From the NCBI RefSeq assembly GCF_003268775.1, contig NZ_QLSU01000033.1, positions 1 through 64,000 on the forward strand: a stretch of 64,000 bases of DNA, given 5' to 3'. Both the position numbers and the translations under genes were made by a program. Positions 8,472 to 16,932 of the stretch are shown piece after piece. Numbering within the stretch: position 1 is the stretch's first letter; each line of letters opens with the position of its first letter. The DNA is from Paraburkholderia unamae. GTDB lineage: Bacteria > Pseudomonadota > Gammaproteobacteria > Burkholderiales > Burkholderiaceae. The notes below the pieces were generated by a model, which was given only the letters and a program-made list of their open reading frames with translations, was not told where the DNA came from and ran no database searches.

Positions 8472-9177
8472 AGCCGAGGGCGTCGAAAAGCAGTACGGCG
8501 CCCACCATGTACTCAAGGGAATCGACCTCGCCGTCGAGCGCGGCCAGGTCGTCTGCATCATCGGACGCAGCGGTTCCGGCAAAAGCACCTTGCTGCGCAC
8601 GCTGAACGGACTCGAAAGCATCGACGCGGGATCGATCGAAATCGACGGCGAACACGTCGATGCGCGGCACGCGGACCTGCGCGCGCTGAGACTGAAGGTC
8701 GGCATGGTCTTTCAGCAATACAACCTGTTTCCGCATCTGAGCGCTGGCGAGAATGTGATACTTGCGCAAAAGGTCGTCAAGAAGACGTCACGCAAGGAGG
8801 CGCGCGCAATTGCGCAGGAGATGCTGGAGCGTGTTGGCCTCGGCGGCAAATTCGACGCGTATCCGGATCAACTCTCGGGCGGACAACAGCAGCGCGTCGC
8901 CATTGCACGCGCGCTCGCCATGAAGCCGAGCGTACTGCTCTGCGACGAGATCACGTCGGCGCTCGACCCCGAACTGGTGGGCGAAGTGTTGGGTGTTGTG
9001 GAAAACCTGGCGCGCGAGGACATGACGCTCATCATGGTCACCCATGAAATGCGCTTCGCGCGAGCGGTCAGCGACACCGTGGTGTTCATGCACGAAGGCC
9101 GAGTGTGGGAAAGCGGACCGCCCGAGGAAATTTTCGGCAGCCCGTCGACAGTGGAATTGCGGCGCTTCATTCAGTGA
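8458..9177 (+). CDS. Amino acid ABC transporter ATP-binding protein (GlnQ/HisP type)
   Basis: 239-residue ATPase. Walker A GRSGSGKST, Q-loop VFQQYNLFPH, signature LSGGQQQR, Walker B VLLCDEITSALDPEL and the H-loop MVTHEM are all intact. The GlnQ/HisP subfamily usually has DEPTSALD; here it reads DEITSALD, a common variant. ATG 8458 was chosen because CAAAGGAA (8445-8452) is a good ribosome binding site for it, whereas the TTG at 8431 lies inside the previous gene. It is the last gene of the operon and is followed by a candidate terminator. Confidence 0.9.
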   Translation: MPLVKAEGVEKQYGAHHVLKGIDLAVERGQVVCIIGRSGSGKSTLLRTLNGLESIDAGSIEIDGEHVDARHADLRALRLKVGMVFQQYNLFPHLSAGENVILAQKVVKKTSRKEARAIAQEMLERVGLGGKFDAYPDQLSGGQQQRVAIARALAMKPSVLLCDEITSALDPELVGEVLGVVENLAREDMTLIMVTHEMRFARAVSDTVVFMHEGRVWESGPPEEIFGSPSTVELRRFIQ

Positions 9178-9283
9178 CACGATGGCTCGGGGTGCGAGTT
9201 CCTTGAAGCCGATAGGCGCTTCGCAGATGGAGCGTTGAACGGACGAATCGAGCCAGCCGACGCCGCCGCCAATGGTGTCCGTT

Positions 9284-9303
9284 AATCAGTAAACCTGATT
9301 TTT
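9284..9303 (+). terminator. Candidate weak terminator after the amino acid transporter operon
   Basis: AATCAG (9284-9289) and CTGATT (9295-9300) form a 6-bp stem with a 5-base loop, followed by TTT. It lies in the 279-base gap between the plus-strand operon and the convergent GntR gene. The stem is AT-rich and short, so its strength is doubtful. Confidence 0.35.
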
Positions 9304-9456
9304 CGCACACGCTCACGCACGTCAACGTGACAGAGCCGATGCGAACGTTCAGCCTCCAGCCGGAAGCCTGACCAGTAAGCCGTTCGACTCGGCACGAAGC
9401 ACGGAAAGACCTTTGCACCTGCGTTCGTGGCCCGATATGCCTGCGCGAACCACGCT

Positions 9457-10197
9457 TCAACTCACGAACGGCAGTTTGCTATGGCGCGCCTGTGCCAGCA
9501 TCGAAACGGTGATCTTGCGCACTTCCAGCTTGCTCTGCGTCACATGCGCGCGCAGCAGGATGGCCGCTTCGGCAAGCTTGCCGCGCTCGATCAGCGTGAG
9601 CATGGTCGCGTGCTCGTCGTAGGTCGCGTCGGTGCGATGCGGCTTGAGGAAATCGAGCCGCCGCACGATGCGGATACGTTCCGTCACTTCGTTGTGAACG
9701 CGCAGCATTTCCGCGTTGCCGGTCGCTTCGACCAGACCGCGATGAAAGCTCTCGTCGAGCCGGAACATGCGCGCGGGGTCGCTCTCGCGCAATTCGGGCG
9801 CGACGCACCAGACTGCCTTGAGCGTGTCGATGACGCGATGCGACGGCCCTGCGCTCGCCACGCGTTCGATGGCGGCGAGTTCCAGCACGATGCGCAAATC
9901 GTAGAGCTGATCGAGCCGATCGAAATCGATGCCGCACACTTTCCAGCCGCGCCGGAAACCCACTTCCAGATAGCCCTCGCGTAGCAAACGGAACAGCGCG
10001 TCGCGCATCGGCGTGCGTGAAACGCCGTAGTGTTGCGCGATGTCGGTTTCCGAAAAACGGTCGCCGGGAAAGAGCCGGAAGTCGAAGATGTCGTGCTTGA
10101 GTTGCAGATACACCTGCTCCGCCAGCGGATTCGCGCCATATACAACTTTCGCCGCGCCTGAGCTCACGTCCCCGATCGCGTCTTCGTTTGCCTCCAC
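9457..10197 (-). CDS. GntR-family (FCD domain) regulator, probably of the ureide operon
   Basis: At least 246 residues: N-terminal winged helix (around SETDIAQHYGVSRTPMRDAL) and a C-terminal all-helical FCD ligand domain with the usual acidic/His residues (ESFHRGLVEA). It is probably a repressor that senses a metabolite of the neighbouring pathway. The 5' end is unclear. GTG at 10197 has no good ribosome binding site. An open frame without any ATG/GTG/TTG continues upstream to an ATC codon at 10260, which has AGGAGA exactly 6 bases before it. The gene lies last in the operon, 101 bases after the AtzH/HpxZ-like gene. Confidence 0.85.
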   Translation of the reverse strand: MEANEDAIGDVSSGAAKVVYGANPLAEQVYLQLKHDIFDFRLFPGDRFSETDIAQHYGVSRTPMRDALFRLLREGYLEVGFRRGWKVCGIDFDRLDQLYDLRIVLELAAIERVASAGPSHRVIDTLKAVWCVAPELRESDPARMFRLDESFHRGLVEATGNAEMLRVHNEVTERIRIVRRLDFLKPHRTDATYDEHATMLTLIERGKLAEAAILLRAHVTQSKLEVRKITVSMLAQARHSKLPFVS

Positions 10198-10298
10198 GGT
10201 CGCGTCATCCGGCGCCTGTGAATCGGCCTGTTTCGCGTCGATCTGCCGTTTGGGTTCGATGACCGTTCTCCTGCGCGCGTTTGCGTGCCAAGCGTGGA

Positions 10299-10748
10299 TT
10301 AACCGAGGGTTGCGTAAGCCGCCAGCGCATCCGGCGCGTCGATCAGACTCACGTGCGCCGCAACGATGATCCAGCCGCCGAACGCCGCATCAGGCGCACC
10401 GAGCCGCGCCCACGTCTGCATCTGGCGGCCAACGAGCGGCGTGGCGTCGCTGGTGAATTCGGTGCTCACGGTCGCGTAGTCGCGATCGAACGTGGTCACC
10501 ACCGTGCGATGCCGCTTCCGCGATTTCGGCACCGGCGCGCACGATTCGCGCCACGCGCGCACGGCCGCGCCGCCGTGCTGGATTTCGGCGATCCCGTAGC
10601 GCACCGTCTCGGGCGCGTCCCAGAACAACACGTTCATGGCAGCGACGTCGTTGTCGATCAGCGCGCGTTCGTAGGCTTCGAACGCCGCCGTCACCTGGGC
10701 GACGATGGCCGGATCGTCGATCACCGGTGCGAGGTTGTGTTGCGTCAT
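10299..10748 (-). CDS. AtzH/HpxZ-like protein (SnoaL fold, DUF3225)
   Basis: 149-residue small protein of the nuclear-transport-factor-2/SnoaL fold. In databases such proteins are called oxalurate catabolism protein HpxZ or AtzH-like; AtzH of the cyanuric acid pathway is described as a decarboxylating amidohydrolase of dicarboxyurea. The internal sequence [16 protein letters not shown] and the basic cluster [13 protein letters not shown] fit the family. The ATG overlaps the preceding stop (ATGA), so it is coupled to the isochorismatase-fold gene. The location next to allophanate and biuret hydrolases supports a role in ureide nitrogen release; its actual substrate is not known. Confidence 0.75.
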   Translation of the reverse strand: MTQHNLAPVIDDPAIVAQVTAAFEAYERALIDNDVAAMNVLFWDAPETVRYGIAEIQHGGAAVRAWRESCAPVPKSRKRHRTVVTTFDRDYATVSTEFTSDATPLVGRQMQTWARLGAPDAAFGGWIIVAAHVSLIDAPDALAAYATLG

Positions 10749-11413
10749 GTTGGATCGGACTCCAGAAGTTGCGCAAGCGTCGCGGTCCACCCGACGATGC
10801 CGCCTTGCGAGCGGATCATCGCGAGCGTCGCGTCCTTGAATGCGGGAATGTAGCTCGCCGTGGCGTCCTCGATCACAAGGCAATCGTAGCCGCGGTCGTT
10901 CGCTTCGCGCATCGACGTCTGCACGCACACCTCGGTCGTGACGCCCGCAAACACCAGATGCGTGATGCCGCGCGTGGCGAGTTCCTCGCCGAGCCGCGTC
11001 GCGTAGAACGCGCCCTTGCCCGGCTTGTCGATCACGAGTTCACCGCCGACGGGCGCGAGCGCGTCGACGATCGCGTTGCCGGGCTCGCCGCGCACGAGAA
11101 TGCGGCCCATCGGACCCATGTCGCCGATGCGCGCGCTCGGCTGCCCGCGCAAACGTTTCGCGGGCGGGCAGTCCGACAAATCCGCCGCATGCGATTCACG
11201 CGTATGCACGACGAACCAGCCGCGCTCGCGCGCGTGCCGCAACAGCCGCGCGACGTCGGGCACGATGCCGCCCAGCAGCGACACGTCGTTGCCGAGCGCC
11301 GCGCCGAAGCCGCCGGGCTCGATGAAATCGCGCTGCATGTCGATCACCACGAGCGCGGTCTTTGACGCCTCGTACGAGAAAGGAGAAGGCAACGCGCCAG
11401 CAAGAACCGGCAT
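10745..11413 (-). CDS. Isochorismatase-fold cysteine hydrolase
   Basis: 222-residue cytoplasmic hydrolase of the cysteine hydrolase (isochorismatase/nicotinamidase/N-carbamoylsarcosine amidase) family. The catalytic triad Asp25 (VVIDMQRDF), Lys130 ([10 protein letters not shown]) and Cys163 (VTTEVC) is complete. It cleaves an amide or ureide C-N bond in related enzymes. It is a second member of this family within the operon, different from the biuret hydrolase-like gene at 14059, so it may act on another intermediate. It starts 6 bases after the formamidase stop. Confidence 0.82.
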   Translation of the reverse strand: MPVLAGALPSPFSYEASKTALVVIDMQRDFIEPGGFGAALGNDVSLLGGIVPDVARLLRHARERGWFVVHTRESHAADLSDCPPAKRLRGQPSARIGDMGPMGRILVRGEPGNAIVDALAPVGGELVIDKPGKGAFYATRLGEELATRGITHLVFAGVTTEVCVQTSMREANDRGYDCLVIEDATASYIPAFKDATLAMIRSQGGIVGWTATLAQLLESDPT

Positions 11414-11419
11414 GGTCGA

Positions 11420-12418
11420 TCAACCCTTGTAAGTGCGTTCGGGCGCGGGGAAACCGCACGAGGTGCCGTCGGTCACGCGCACCTCGCTTTCCCACGGCAG
11501 ACGATACTCGCCGCGCACCATGTCCTGCATGAAGGTGTACGGGCAATCCCGCGCACCGCCCTTCACGGCCACATAGCCGCGGTGGCCGAACTGATAGATA
11601 TTGTTCTCGACGCCCCAGTGCGCGCGCGCCTCGCGCACGAGGTCGGGCCGCATCTCGCAGGTGATGATCTCGTCGGGACGATGGCTGCCGTCCACCATCA
11701 CGGTGCCGTCGAAATCGCAGAACATGCCTTCGCCCATCGAGTCGAACGTGCCGTCGCTACCGCACAGGCACACGCTCGCGGTTTGCGCGAGATTCTGGAA
11801 CGCATTCGACTGATTGGTGATGCGCCACGCGTGCCGGATCGGCGCCGTATAGCCCGCCGTACGCAGGATCACTTCCGCGCCCTTGTACGCGGCTTCGCGC
11901 GCCATCTCCGGAAACATGCCGTCGTGGCAAATGACGAGGCCGAGTTTCACGCCGCGCGGTCCCACACACACCGGCACGCCGAGATTACCCGGCTCCCACG
12001 GCTCGACGGGCACCCACGGATGCAGCTTGCGGTAATACAACTGGATCTCGCCCTTATCGTCGATGATGAGGCCGCTGTTGTACGGATTGCCGTGCGGGTT
12101 GCGCTCCATGATCGAGAAGCAGCCCCAGATGCGAAACGCCACGCACGCGGCCTTGAACGCGGCCACTTCGGGGCCGTCCAGCGTGCACATGATCGCGTCG
12201 TCGGTGCGCATGGAAAGGCCGTGCAGCGCGTATTCGGGAAACACCACGAGATCCATCGCCGCGTTGTTGCGCCGCGCCTTGCCGACCAGATCGACGATGC
12301 GCTGCGTTTGTGCCGCGAGTTGCGCCGGTGTTTCGATATCGGGATTGCGCAGTTGCACGAGGCCGATCACCACGCCCGCAGGCGAGCGGTTCAAGCCGCC
12401 GAGTCCACTCGAACTCAT
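11420..12418 (-). CDS. Formamidase (AmiF-type, nitrilase superfamily)
   Basis: 332-residue member of the nitrilase superfamily, close in length and sequence to AmiF formamidases (334 residues in Helicobacter). The Glu-Lys-Cys triad is visible: Glu62 (VFPEYALHG), Lys131 (YYRKLHPW) and Cys164 (VICHDGMFPE). The expected reaction is formamide to formate and ammonia. Aliphatic amidases of the AmiE branch are similar, so a short aliphatic amide is the alternative substrate. It lies 3 bases after the ABC ATPase stop. Confidence 0.82.
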   Translation of the reverse strand: MSSSGLGGLNRSPAGVVIGLVQLRNPDIETPAQLAAQTQRIVDLVGKARRNNAAMDLVVFPEYALHGLSMRTDDAIMCTLDGPEVAAFKAACVAFRIWGCFSIMERNPHGNPYNSGLIIDDKGEIQLYYRKLHPWVPVEPWEPGNLGVPVCVGPRGVKLGLVICHDGMFPEMAREAAYKGAEVILRTAGYTAPIRHAWRITNQSNAFQNLAQTASVCLCGSDGTFDSMGEGMFCDFDGTVMVDGSHRPDEIITCEMRPDLVREARAHWGVENNIYQFGHRGYVAVKGGARDCPYTFMQDMVRGEYRLPWESEVRVTDGTSCGFPAPERTYKG

Positions 12419-12421
12419 CGT

Positions 12422-14056
12422 TCAGGCTCCATGAAAAGCAGCGGACGGCACCGCCGCGTCGGGTTGACGATCGTCGCCGTGGCCGGCCATGTGGCGCCCG
12501 AGCACCACGCGGTCCGCGTTTTCCACGGGGGTTTCGAACACCAGCCGCCCTTGCGCGATCACGGCGATGCGGTCGGCCAGTTCCAGCAATTCGTCGAGGT
12601 CTTCGCTCACCAGCAGCACGGCCGCGCCCGCGTCGCGCGCGGCCAGGATGCGCGCGTGTATATCCGCGACCGAAACAAAGTCGAGCCCGAACACCGGATT
12701 GGCGACGATCAGGACGTCGACGGGCTGGCCGAGTTCGCGGGCGAGCACGGCGCGCTGCACATTGCCGCCGGAGAGCGTGCCGATCGCGCGGTCCGGCACC
12801 GGCGGCCGCACATTGAATTCGGCGATGCGCTGTTCGGCACGCTCGCGCATGGCGCGGCAGTTCAGCCGCCAGCCACCCGCGCGCAGCGGCGCGCGATCGA
12901 AATCGCGCAGCGCGAGATTCTCGGCGATGCTCAAGTTCGCCACGCACGCGTTGCGCAGCGGCTCCTCCGGCAACGCGAACACGGACAAGCGCGTCATCGC
13001 TTCGCGCGTCGCGCGGTACGTCTCGCCCTTTACCCGCATCGCGCCCGACTGCACGCGGCGCTGCCCGACCAGCGCTTCGACCAGTTCCTTCTGGCCGTTG
13101 CCCGACACGCCCGCGAGCCCGAGAATTTCCCCGGCGCGCACGGCGAGCGACGCCTCGCGCACCGCGGCATGGCCACGATCGTCCACCACCGTCAGCTTCG
13201 ACAGTTCGAGCGCGACCGGCCCATCGGCGTCGATCGCCTTGCGCGCGGGCTGTCCATCGTCGATGCCGGCCGTGGCGCGCGCGTCGACACTGCTATCGCC
13301 GCCCATCATCCAGGAAGCCAGGCGATCGCGATCGGTGTCGCGCACGGCGCAACTGCCCACGAGACGCCCCTTGCGCAACACCGTGACATCGTCGGCATAG
13401 GCCATCACTTCCCGGAACTTATGCGTGATCATCAGCACGGTCAGCTCGTTACGCGTGGCGAGATCGCGCATCAGGCCGAGCACCTCGTCGGCTTCCTGCG
13501 GCGTCAGCACGGAAGTCGGCTCGTCGAGTATCAGCAAGCGCTGCCGCAAATACAACTGCTTGAGAATTTCGAGCTTCTGCTTTTCACCGGCCGCGAGACC
13601 CGACACCGGCGCGTCGAGCGCGAGGCGAAACGGCATGGCGCGCATGAACGCGTCTAGCGCCTTTCGTTCGGCATGCCAATCAATTTTAAACGGCAGCTTG
13701 CCGCGCGCGAGCAGCAGGTTTTCTTCGACGGACAAGCCCGCCGCCAGCGTGAAATGCTGATAGACCATGCCGATGCCGAGCGCCTGCGCGTCGCGCGGCG
13801 AGGCGATGCGCACCTCGCGCCCATCGGCGACGATCTGCCCGCTGTCGAGCACGCCGTAGCCCACGAGCCCTTTCACGAGCGTGCTCTTGCCCGCGCCGTT
13901 TTCGCCGAGCAAGGCGTGGACGGTGCCCGCGCGCACCTTGAGCGTGACGTCGTCGAGCGCGCGAAACGCACCGAAGCGCTTACTCGCGCCGAGCACTTCG
14001 ATGCCAAGCGCGCCGCCGCGGGACGGCAGGGGTTTCATGCTGGCGAGCGTGGACAT
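12422..14056 (-). CDS. BMP-family ABC transporter, twin ATP-binding protein
   Basis: 544-residue double-ATPase of the RbsA/MglA/YufO type that powers importers with BmpA-like binding proteins. The first domain has an intact Walker A GENGAGKST and a signature LAAGEKQKLEIL. The second has the degenerate P-loop GVSGNGQKEL and signature LSGGNVQR, the usual asymmetric arrangement. The start at 14056 was chosen for the MSTLASMKPL N terminus and 2-base spacing from the previous gene; the longer frame re-reads that gene. Transport substrates in the family are nucleosides, purines or ureide-like solutes. Confidence 0.87.
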   Translation of the reverse strand: MSTLASMKPLPSRGGALGIEVLGASKRFGAFRALDDVTLKVRAGTVHALLGENGAGKSTLVKGLVGYGVLDSGQIVADGREVRIASPRDAQALGIGMVYQHFTLAAGLSVEENLLLARGKLPFKIDWHAERKALDAFMRAMPFRLALDAPVSGLAAGEKQKLEILKQLYLRQRLLILDEPTSVLTPQEADEVLGLMRDLATRNELTVLMITHKFREVMAYADDVTVLRKGRLVGSCAVRDTDRDRLASWMMGGDSSVDARATAGIDDGQPARKAIDADGPVALELSKLTVVDDRGHAAVREASLAVRAGEILGLAGVSGNGQKELVEALVGQRRVQSGAMRVKGETYRATREAMTRLSVFALPEEPLRNACVANLSIAENLALRDFDRAPLRAGGWRLNCRAMRERAEQRIAEFNVRPPVPDRAIGTLSGGNVQRAVLARELGQPVDVLIVANPVFGLDFVSVADIHARILAARDAGAAVLLVSEDLDELLELADRIAVIAQGRLVFETPVENADRVVLGRHMAGHGDDRQPDAAVPSAAFHGA

Positions 14057-14058
14057 GA

Positions 14059-14751
14059 TCAGCGCCCCAGCGTCGCGAGCAGCGCTTGCGAATCCGACAC
14101 CGTACCGAACACGCCGCCTTGCATCAGCACCATGTTCAGCGCCGCGTCGTGATTGCCCTTGTCGGTCGCGCCGCAGCAGTCCGCGAGGATCGTGCATTCG
14201 AAACCGCGATCGTTCGCCTCGCGCATCGTCGTGTGCACGCATACGTCGGTGGTGATGCCCGTGAGCACCAGATTGACGATGCCGCGCGTGCGCAGGACGA
14301 GTTCGAGATCGGTCGCGCAGAACGAGCCCTTGCCCGGCTTGTCGATGACGATCTCGCCCGTCAGCGGCGCGAGATCGTCGATGATCTCCCAGCCCGGCTC
14401 GCCCCGCACGAGAATCTTGCCGCACGGACCGTCGTCGCCGATGCCGACGCCGTCCGTGCCCGCGCGGCGGCTACGCCAGCGCTTGTTCGCGGGCAGATCG
14501 GAGAGATCGGGCCGATGCCCCTCGCGCGTGTGAATGATCGTGAAGCCCTGCGCACGCATCGCGGCGAGCACGCGCTGGATCGGCCCGATCGGCGCGCGCG
14601 TGAGCGAGAGGTCGTAGCCCATCTTGTCGACATAGCCGCCGATCCCGCAGAAGTCGGTCTGCATGTCGATAATGACGAGCGCGGTGTTGTCGGCGCGCAG
14701 CGCGCCGTCATAAGGCCATGGGTAAGGCCGGGCGTCGATGAAACGGGTCAT
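14059..14751 (-). CDS. Biuret amidohydrolase-like cysteine hydrolase (BiuH type)
   Basis: 230-residue isochorismatase-family enzyme that strongly resembles rhizobial biuret hydrolase BiuH, including the N-terminal FIDARPYPWPYDGALR and the segment GKGSFCATDLE. The triad is Asp29, Lys138 and Cys171 (GITTDVC). The expected reaction is biuret to allophanate plus ammonia, which would feed the allophanate hydrolase encoded first in this operon. The ureidoacrylate hydrolase RutB is the next-closest family I can recall. It sits between the permease and ATPase genes of the transporter, an unusual placement that ties enzyme and uptake together. Confidence 0.78.
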   Translation of the reverse strand: MTRFIDARPYPWPYDGALRADNTALVIIDMQTDFCGIGGYVDKMGYDLSLTRAPIGPIQRVLAAMRAQGFTIIHTREGHRPDLSDLPANKRWRSRRAGTDGVGIGDDGPCGKILVRGEPGWEIIDDLAPLTGEIVIDKPGKGSFCATDLELVLRTRGIVNLVLTGITTDVCVHTTMREANDRGFECTILADCCGATDKGNHDAALNMVLMQGGVFGTVSDSQALLATLGR

Positions 14752-14796
14752 GTCGGTCTCCGGTGAGACGGATGGATTCGATGGCGAAGGAAAACG

Positions 14797-15723
14797 TCAG
14801 CGCGTGAGACTCAACTCGCCGGGCGCGCCCGCGAGCGTGCGATCCGGCCGGCAGTTGACGATCATGATCGCGAGCGTCAACACATAGGGCGCGGCGTTGA
14901 AGAGGTAATAGCCGCTCGTCACGCCGATCGCCTGCAACGCGGGGCCGAGTGCGCCCGCCGCGCCGAACAGCAGCGCCGCCCACAGGCAACGCAGCGGCTG
15001 CCAGCGCGCGAAGATCACGAGCGCGACCGCCATCAGCCCCTGGCCGCTGGACAGCCCTTCGTTCCAGCTGCCCGGATAGACGAGCGACAGATACGCGCCG
15101 CCCACGCCCGCGAAGAACCCGCCGACCGCCGTCGCGACGATGCGCACGCGCGTGACCGCATAGCCCATCGCCCGCGCGCTTTCCACGTTCTCGCCAACGA
15201 GGCGCAGCGTCATGCCCCAGCGCGTCGAGCGCAGCCCCCATTGCAGGACGAACGCCAGCGCCACGCCGATCAGAAACAGCGGGTTCACGTGCATCGCGTT
15301 ATGCAGTTGCGGCGAGGCGCTCCACGCGCCGAAATCGAACGAGCGCAGCATCGGCGCCTGCGGCTCGATGAACGGCTTGCCGAGATAGAAGGCAAGACCG
15401 GTGCCGAACAGCATCAGCGCAATGCCGAACGCGATGTCCGACACGCGCGGCAACGAACAGATCAGGCCGTGCAGACAGCCGAGCAGCAGGCCCGCGCCGC
15501 CCGCGATGAGCACGCCTGCCCACGGCGAGCCGGTCAGATACGCGCCCGCGTAACCGCTCATCGCGCCCGACACCAGAATGCCTTCGAGGCCGAGATTCAC
15601 GCGCCCGCCCTTTTCGGTCAGGCATTCGCCGAGGCTCACGAACAGATACGGCGTGCTCACGCGAATAGCGCCCGCGACGAGCGAGAGCATCAGCACGGCG
15701 AACGGCGATTGCAGATCAGGCAT
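14797..15723 (-). CDS. BMP-family ABC transporter permease (YufQ type)
   Basis: 308-residue inner-membrane permease with about eight hydrophobic segments. The N terminus (VSLGECLTEKGGRVNLGLEG) is a signature of permeases in BmpA-type nucleoside/purine ABC systems. Its start overlaps the stop of the first permease by 8 bases, so the two are coupled. It should form the channel together with the gene at 15716. Confidence 0.87.
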   Translation of the reverse strand: MPDLQSPFAVLMLSLVAGAIRVSTPYLFVSLGECLTEKGGRVNLGLEGILVSGAMSGYAGAYLTGSPWAGVLIAGGAGLLLGCLHGLICSLPRVSDIAFGIALMLFGTGLAFYLGKPFIEPQAPMLRSFDFGAWSASPQLHNAMHVNPLFLIGVALAFVLQWGLRSTRWGMTLRLVGENVESARAMGYAVTRVRIVATAVGGFFAGVGGAYLSLVYPGSWNEGLSSGQGLMAVALVIFARWQPLRCLWAALLFGAAGALGPALQAIGVTSGYYLFNAAPYVLTLAIMIVNCRPDRTLAGAPGELSLTR

Positions 15724-16849
15724 GAGTTTGCTCCAGCGAAGGCGAGACTTCGGATTGCGCCGCGGCCTGAAGCTTCACGCGCCACGCGGCGAGGCGTCCG
15801 CCCAGCGCTTCCCACGCGAGGAGGTTCGCGAACAGCAGACCTTGCAGAACCAGCGTGGTCGCGTCGGGCAGATCGAGACGACGTTGCAGCAGACTGCCGC
15901 TCGCCTCGATGCCGCCGATCATCACCGCGCACACGACGATCGCGAGCGGATTCTGGCGCGCCGCGAACGCGACAAGGATGCCCGCGTAACCGTAGCCCGC
16001 GAGCAGCGAGGCGTTCGCGCTGCCCTGCACCGCCGCCACTTCGAACATGCCCGCGAGGCCCGCGGCCGCGCCGCCCAGCACGCACGCGGTCAACGCGAGT
16101 GAATTCACCGGCAGGCCGACGAGGCGCGCGGCGCGCGCATTGCCGCCGGTCACGCGCATCGCGAAGCCCTTGGTGCTATGACGCACGAACACCCACGCCG
16201 CCACGCACGCGAGCGCCCCCCAGAACAGGCCCCAGTGCACGTCGAGCCCCGGCAGCGAGCCGATCGAAAACGCGTCGGGCAACGCGGGCGTGGACGGCTT
16301 GTTCAGGCTCGCGGGATCGCGCAGCGGCCCTTCCACGAGAAACTTGAACACGGCGATCGCGATATACGACATCAGCAGCGAACTGATCGTCTCGTTCACG
16401 CCGCGCCACTGGCGCAACGCGCCCACCGCGCCGATCCACGCGCCGCCCACGAGCATGCCGGCCACCGCCATGAGCGGCGTCGCGACGAACCAGGGCGTGG
16501 CGGCCGGCAGCAATTGCGGCATGAGCGCCGCCGCGAGGCCGCCGAGCGCGAGCGCGCCCTCCCCGCCGATCACGATCAGCCCGACCTGCGCGGGCAGCGC
16601 CACGCACAACGCGGTGAGCATCAGCGGCGCGGCGCGCAGCAAGGTGCTCTGCCAGGCGAACGACGAGCCGAACGCGCCCTGCGCGATCAGCACGATCGCG
16701 TCGCCGGCCGGTTGCCCCTGGATCAGCAGGAACAGCGAAAACAGCAGCAACGTGCCGACGATCGCCGCGAGCGTCGGCAAAGCGGGCAGCACGCCGATCA
16801 GCACGCGGGCGGCGCCGACTGAAGTCACCGAGGAAGCGCGAGCGCGCAT
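15716..16849 (-). CDS. BMP-family ABC transporter permease (YufP type)
   Basis: 377-residue permease with about ten hydrophobic segments. NETISSLLMSYIA and GGNARAARLVGLPVN are typical of the larger permease of this family. ATG 16849 was chosen because CAAGGAGAGATC provides a strong ribosome binding site; upstream extension only reads antisense of the binding protein. It is followed by an overlapping second permease. Confidence 0.87.
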   Translation of the reverse strand: MRARASSVTSVGAARVLIGVLPALPTLAAIVGTLLLFSLFLLIQGQPAGDAIVLIAQGAFGSSFAWQSTLLRAAPLMLTALCVALPAQVGLIVIGGEGALALGGLAAALMPQLLPAATPWFVATPLMAVAGMLVGGAWIGAVGALRQWRGVNETISSLLMSYIAIAVFKFLVEGPLRDPASLNKPSTPALPDAFSIGSLPGLDVHWGLFWGALACVAAWVFVRHSTKGFAMRVTGGNARAARLVGLPVNSLALTACVLGGAAAGLAGMFEVAAVQGSANASLLAGYGYAGILVAFAARQNPLAIVVCAVMIGGIEASGSLLQRRLDLPDATTLVLQGLLFANLLAWEALGGRLAAWRVKLQAAAQSEVSPSLEQTHA

Positions 16850-16932
16850 GATCTCTCCTTGCGAGGGGGGCGGCCGTGGGCACGTGGCGGTTATGCGATG
16901 GCGCGCGAGGTGGGCATCGACGTGGACATCGA

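Noticed and set aside
11582-13657. 691-codon plus-strand frame
   Set aside because: Antisense to formamidase and ABC ATPase genes that have clear catalytic motifs.
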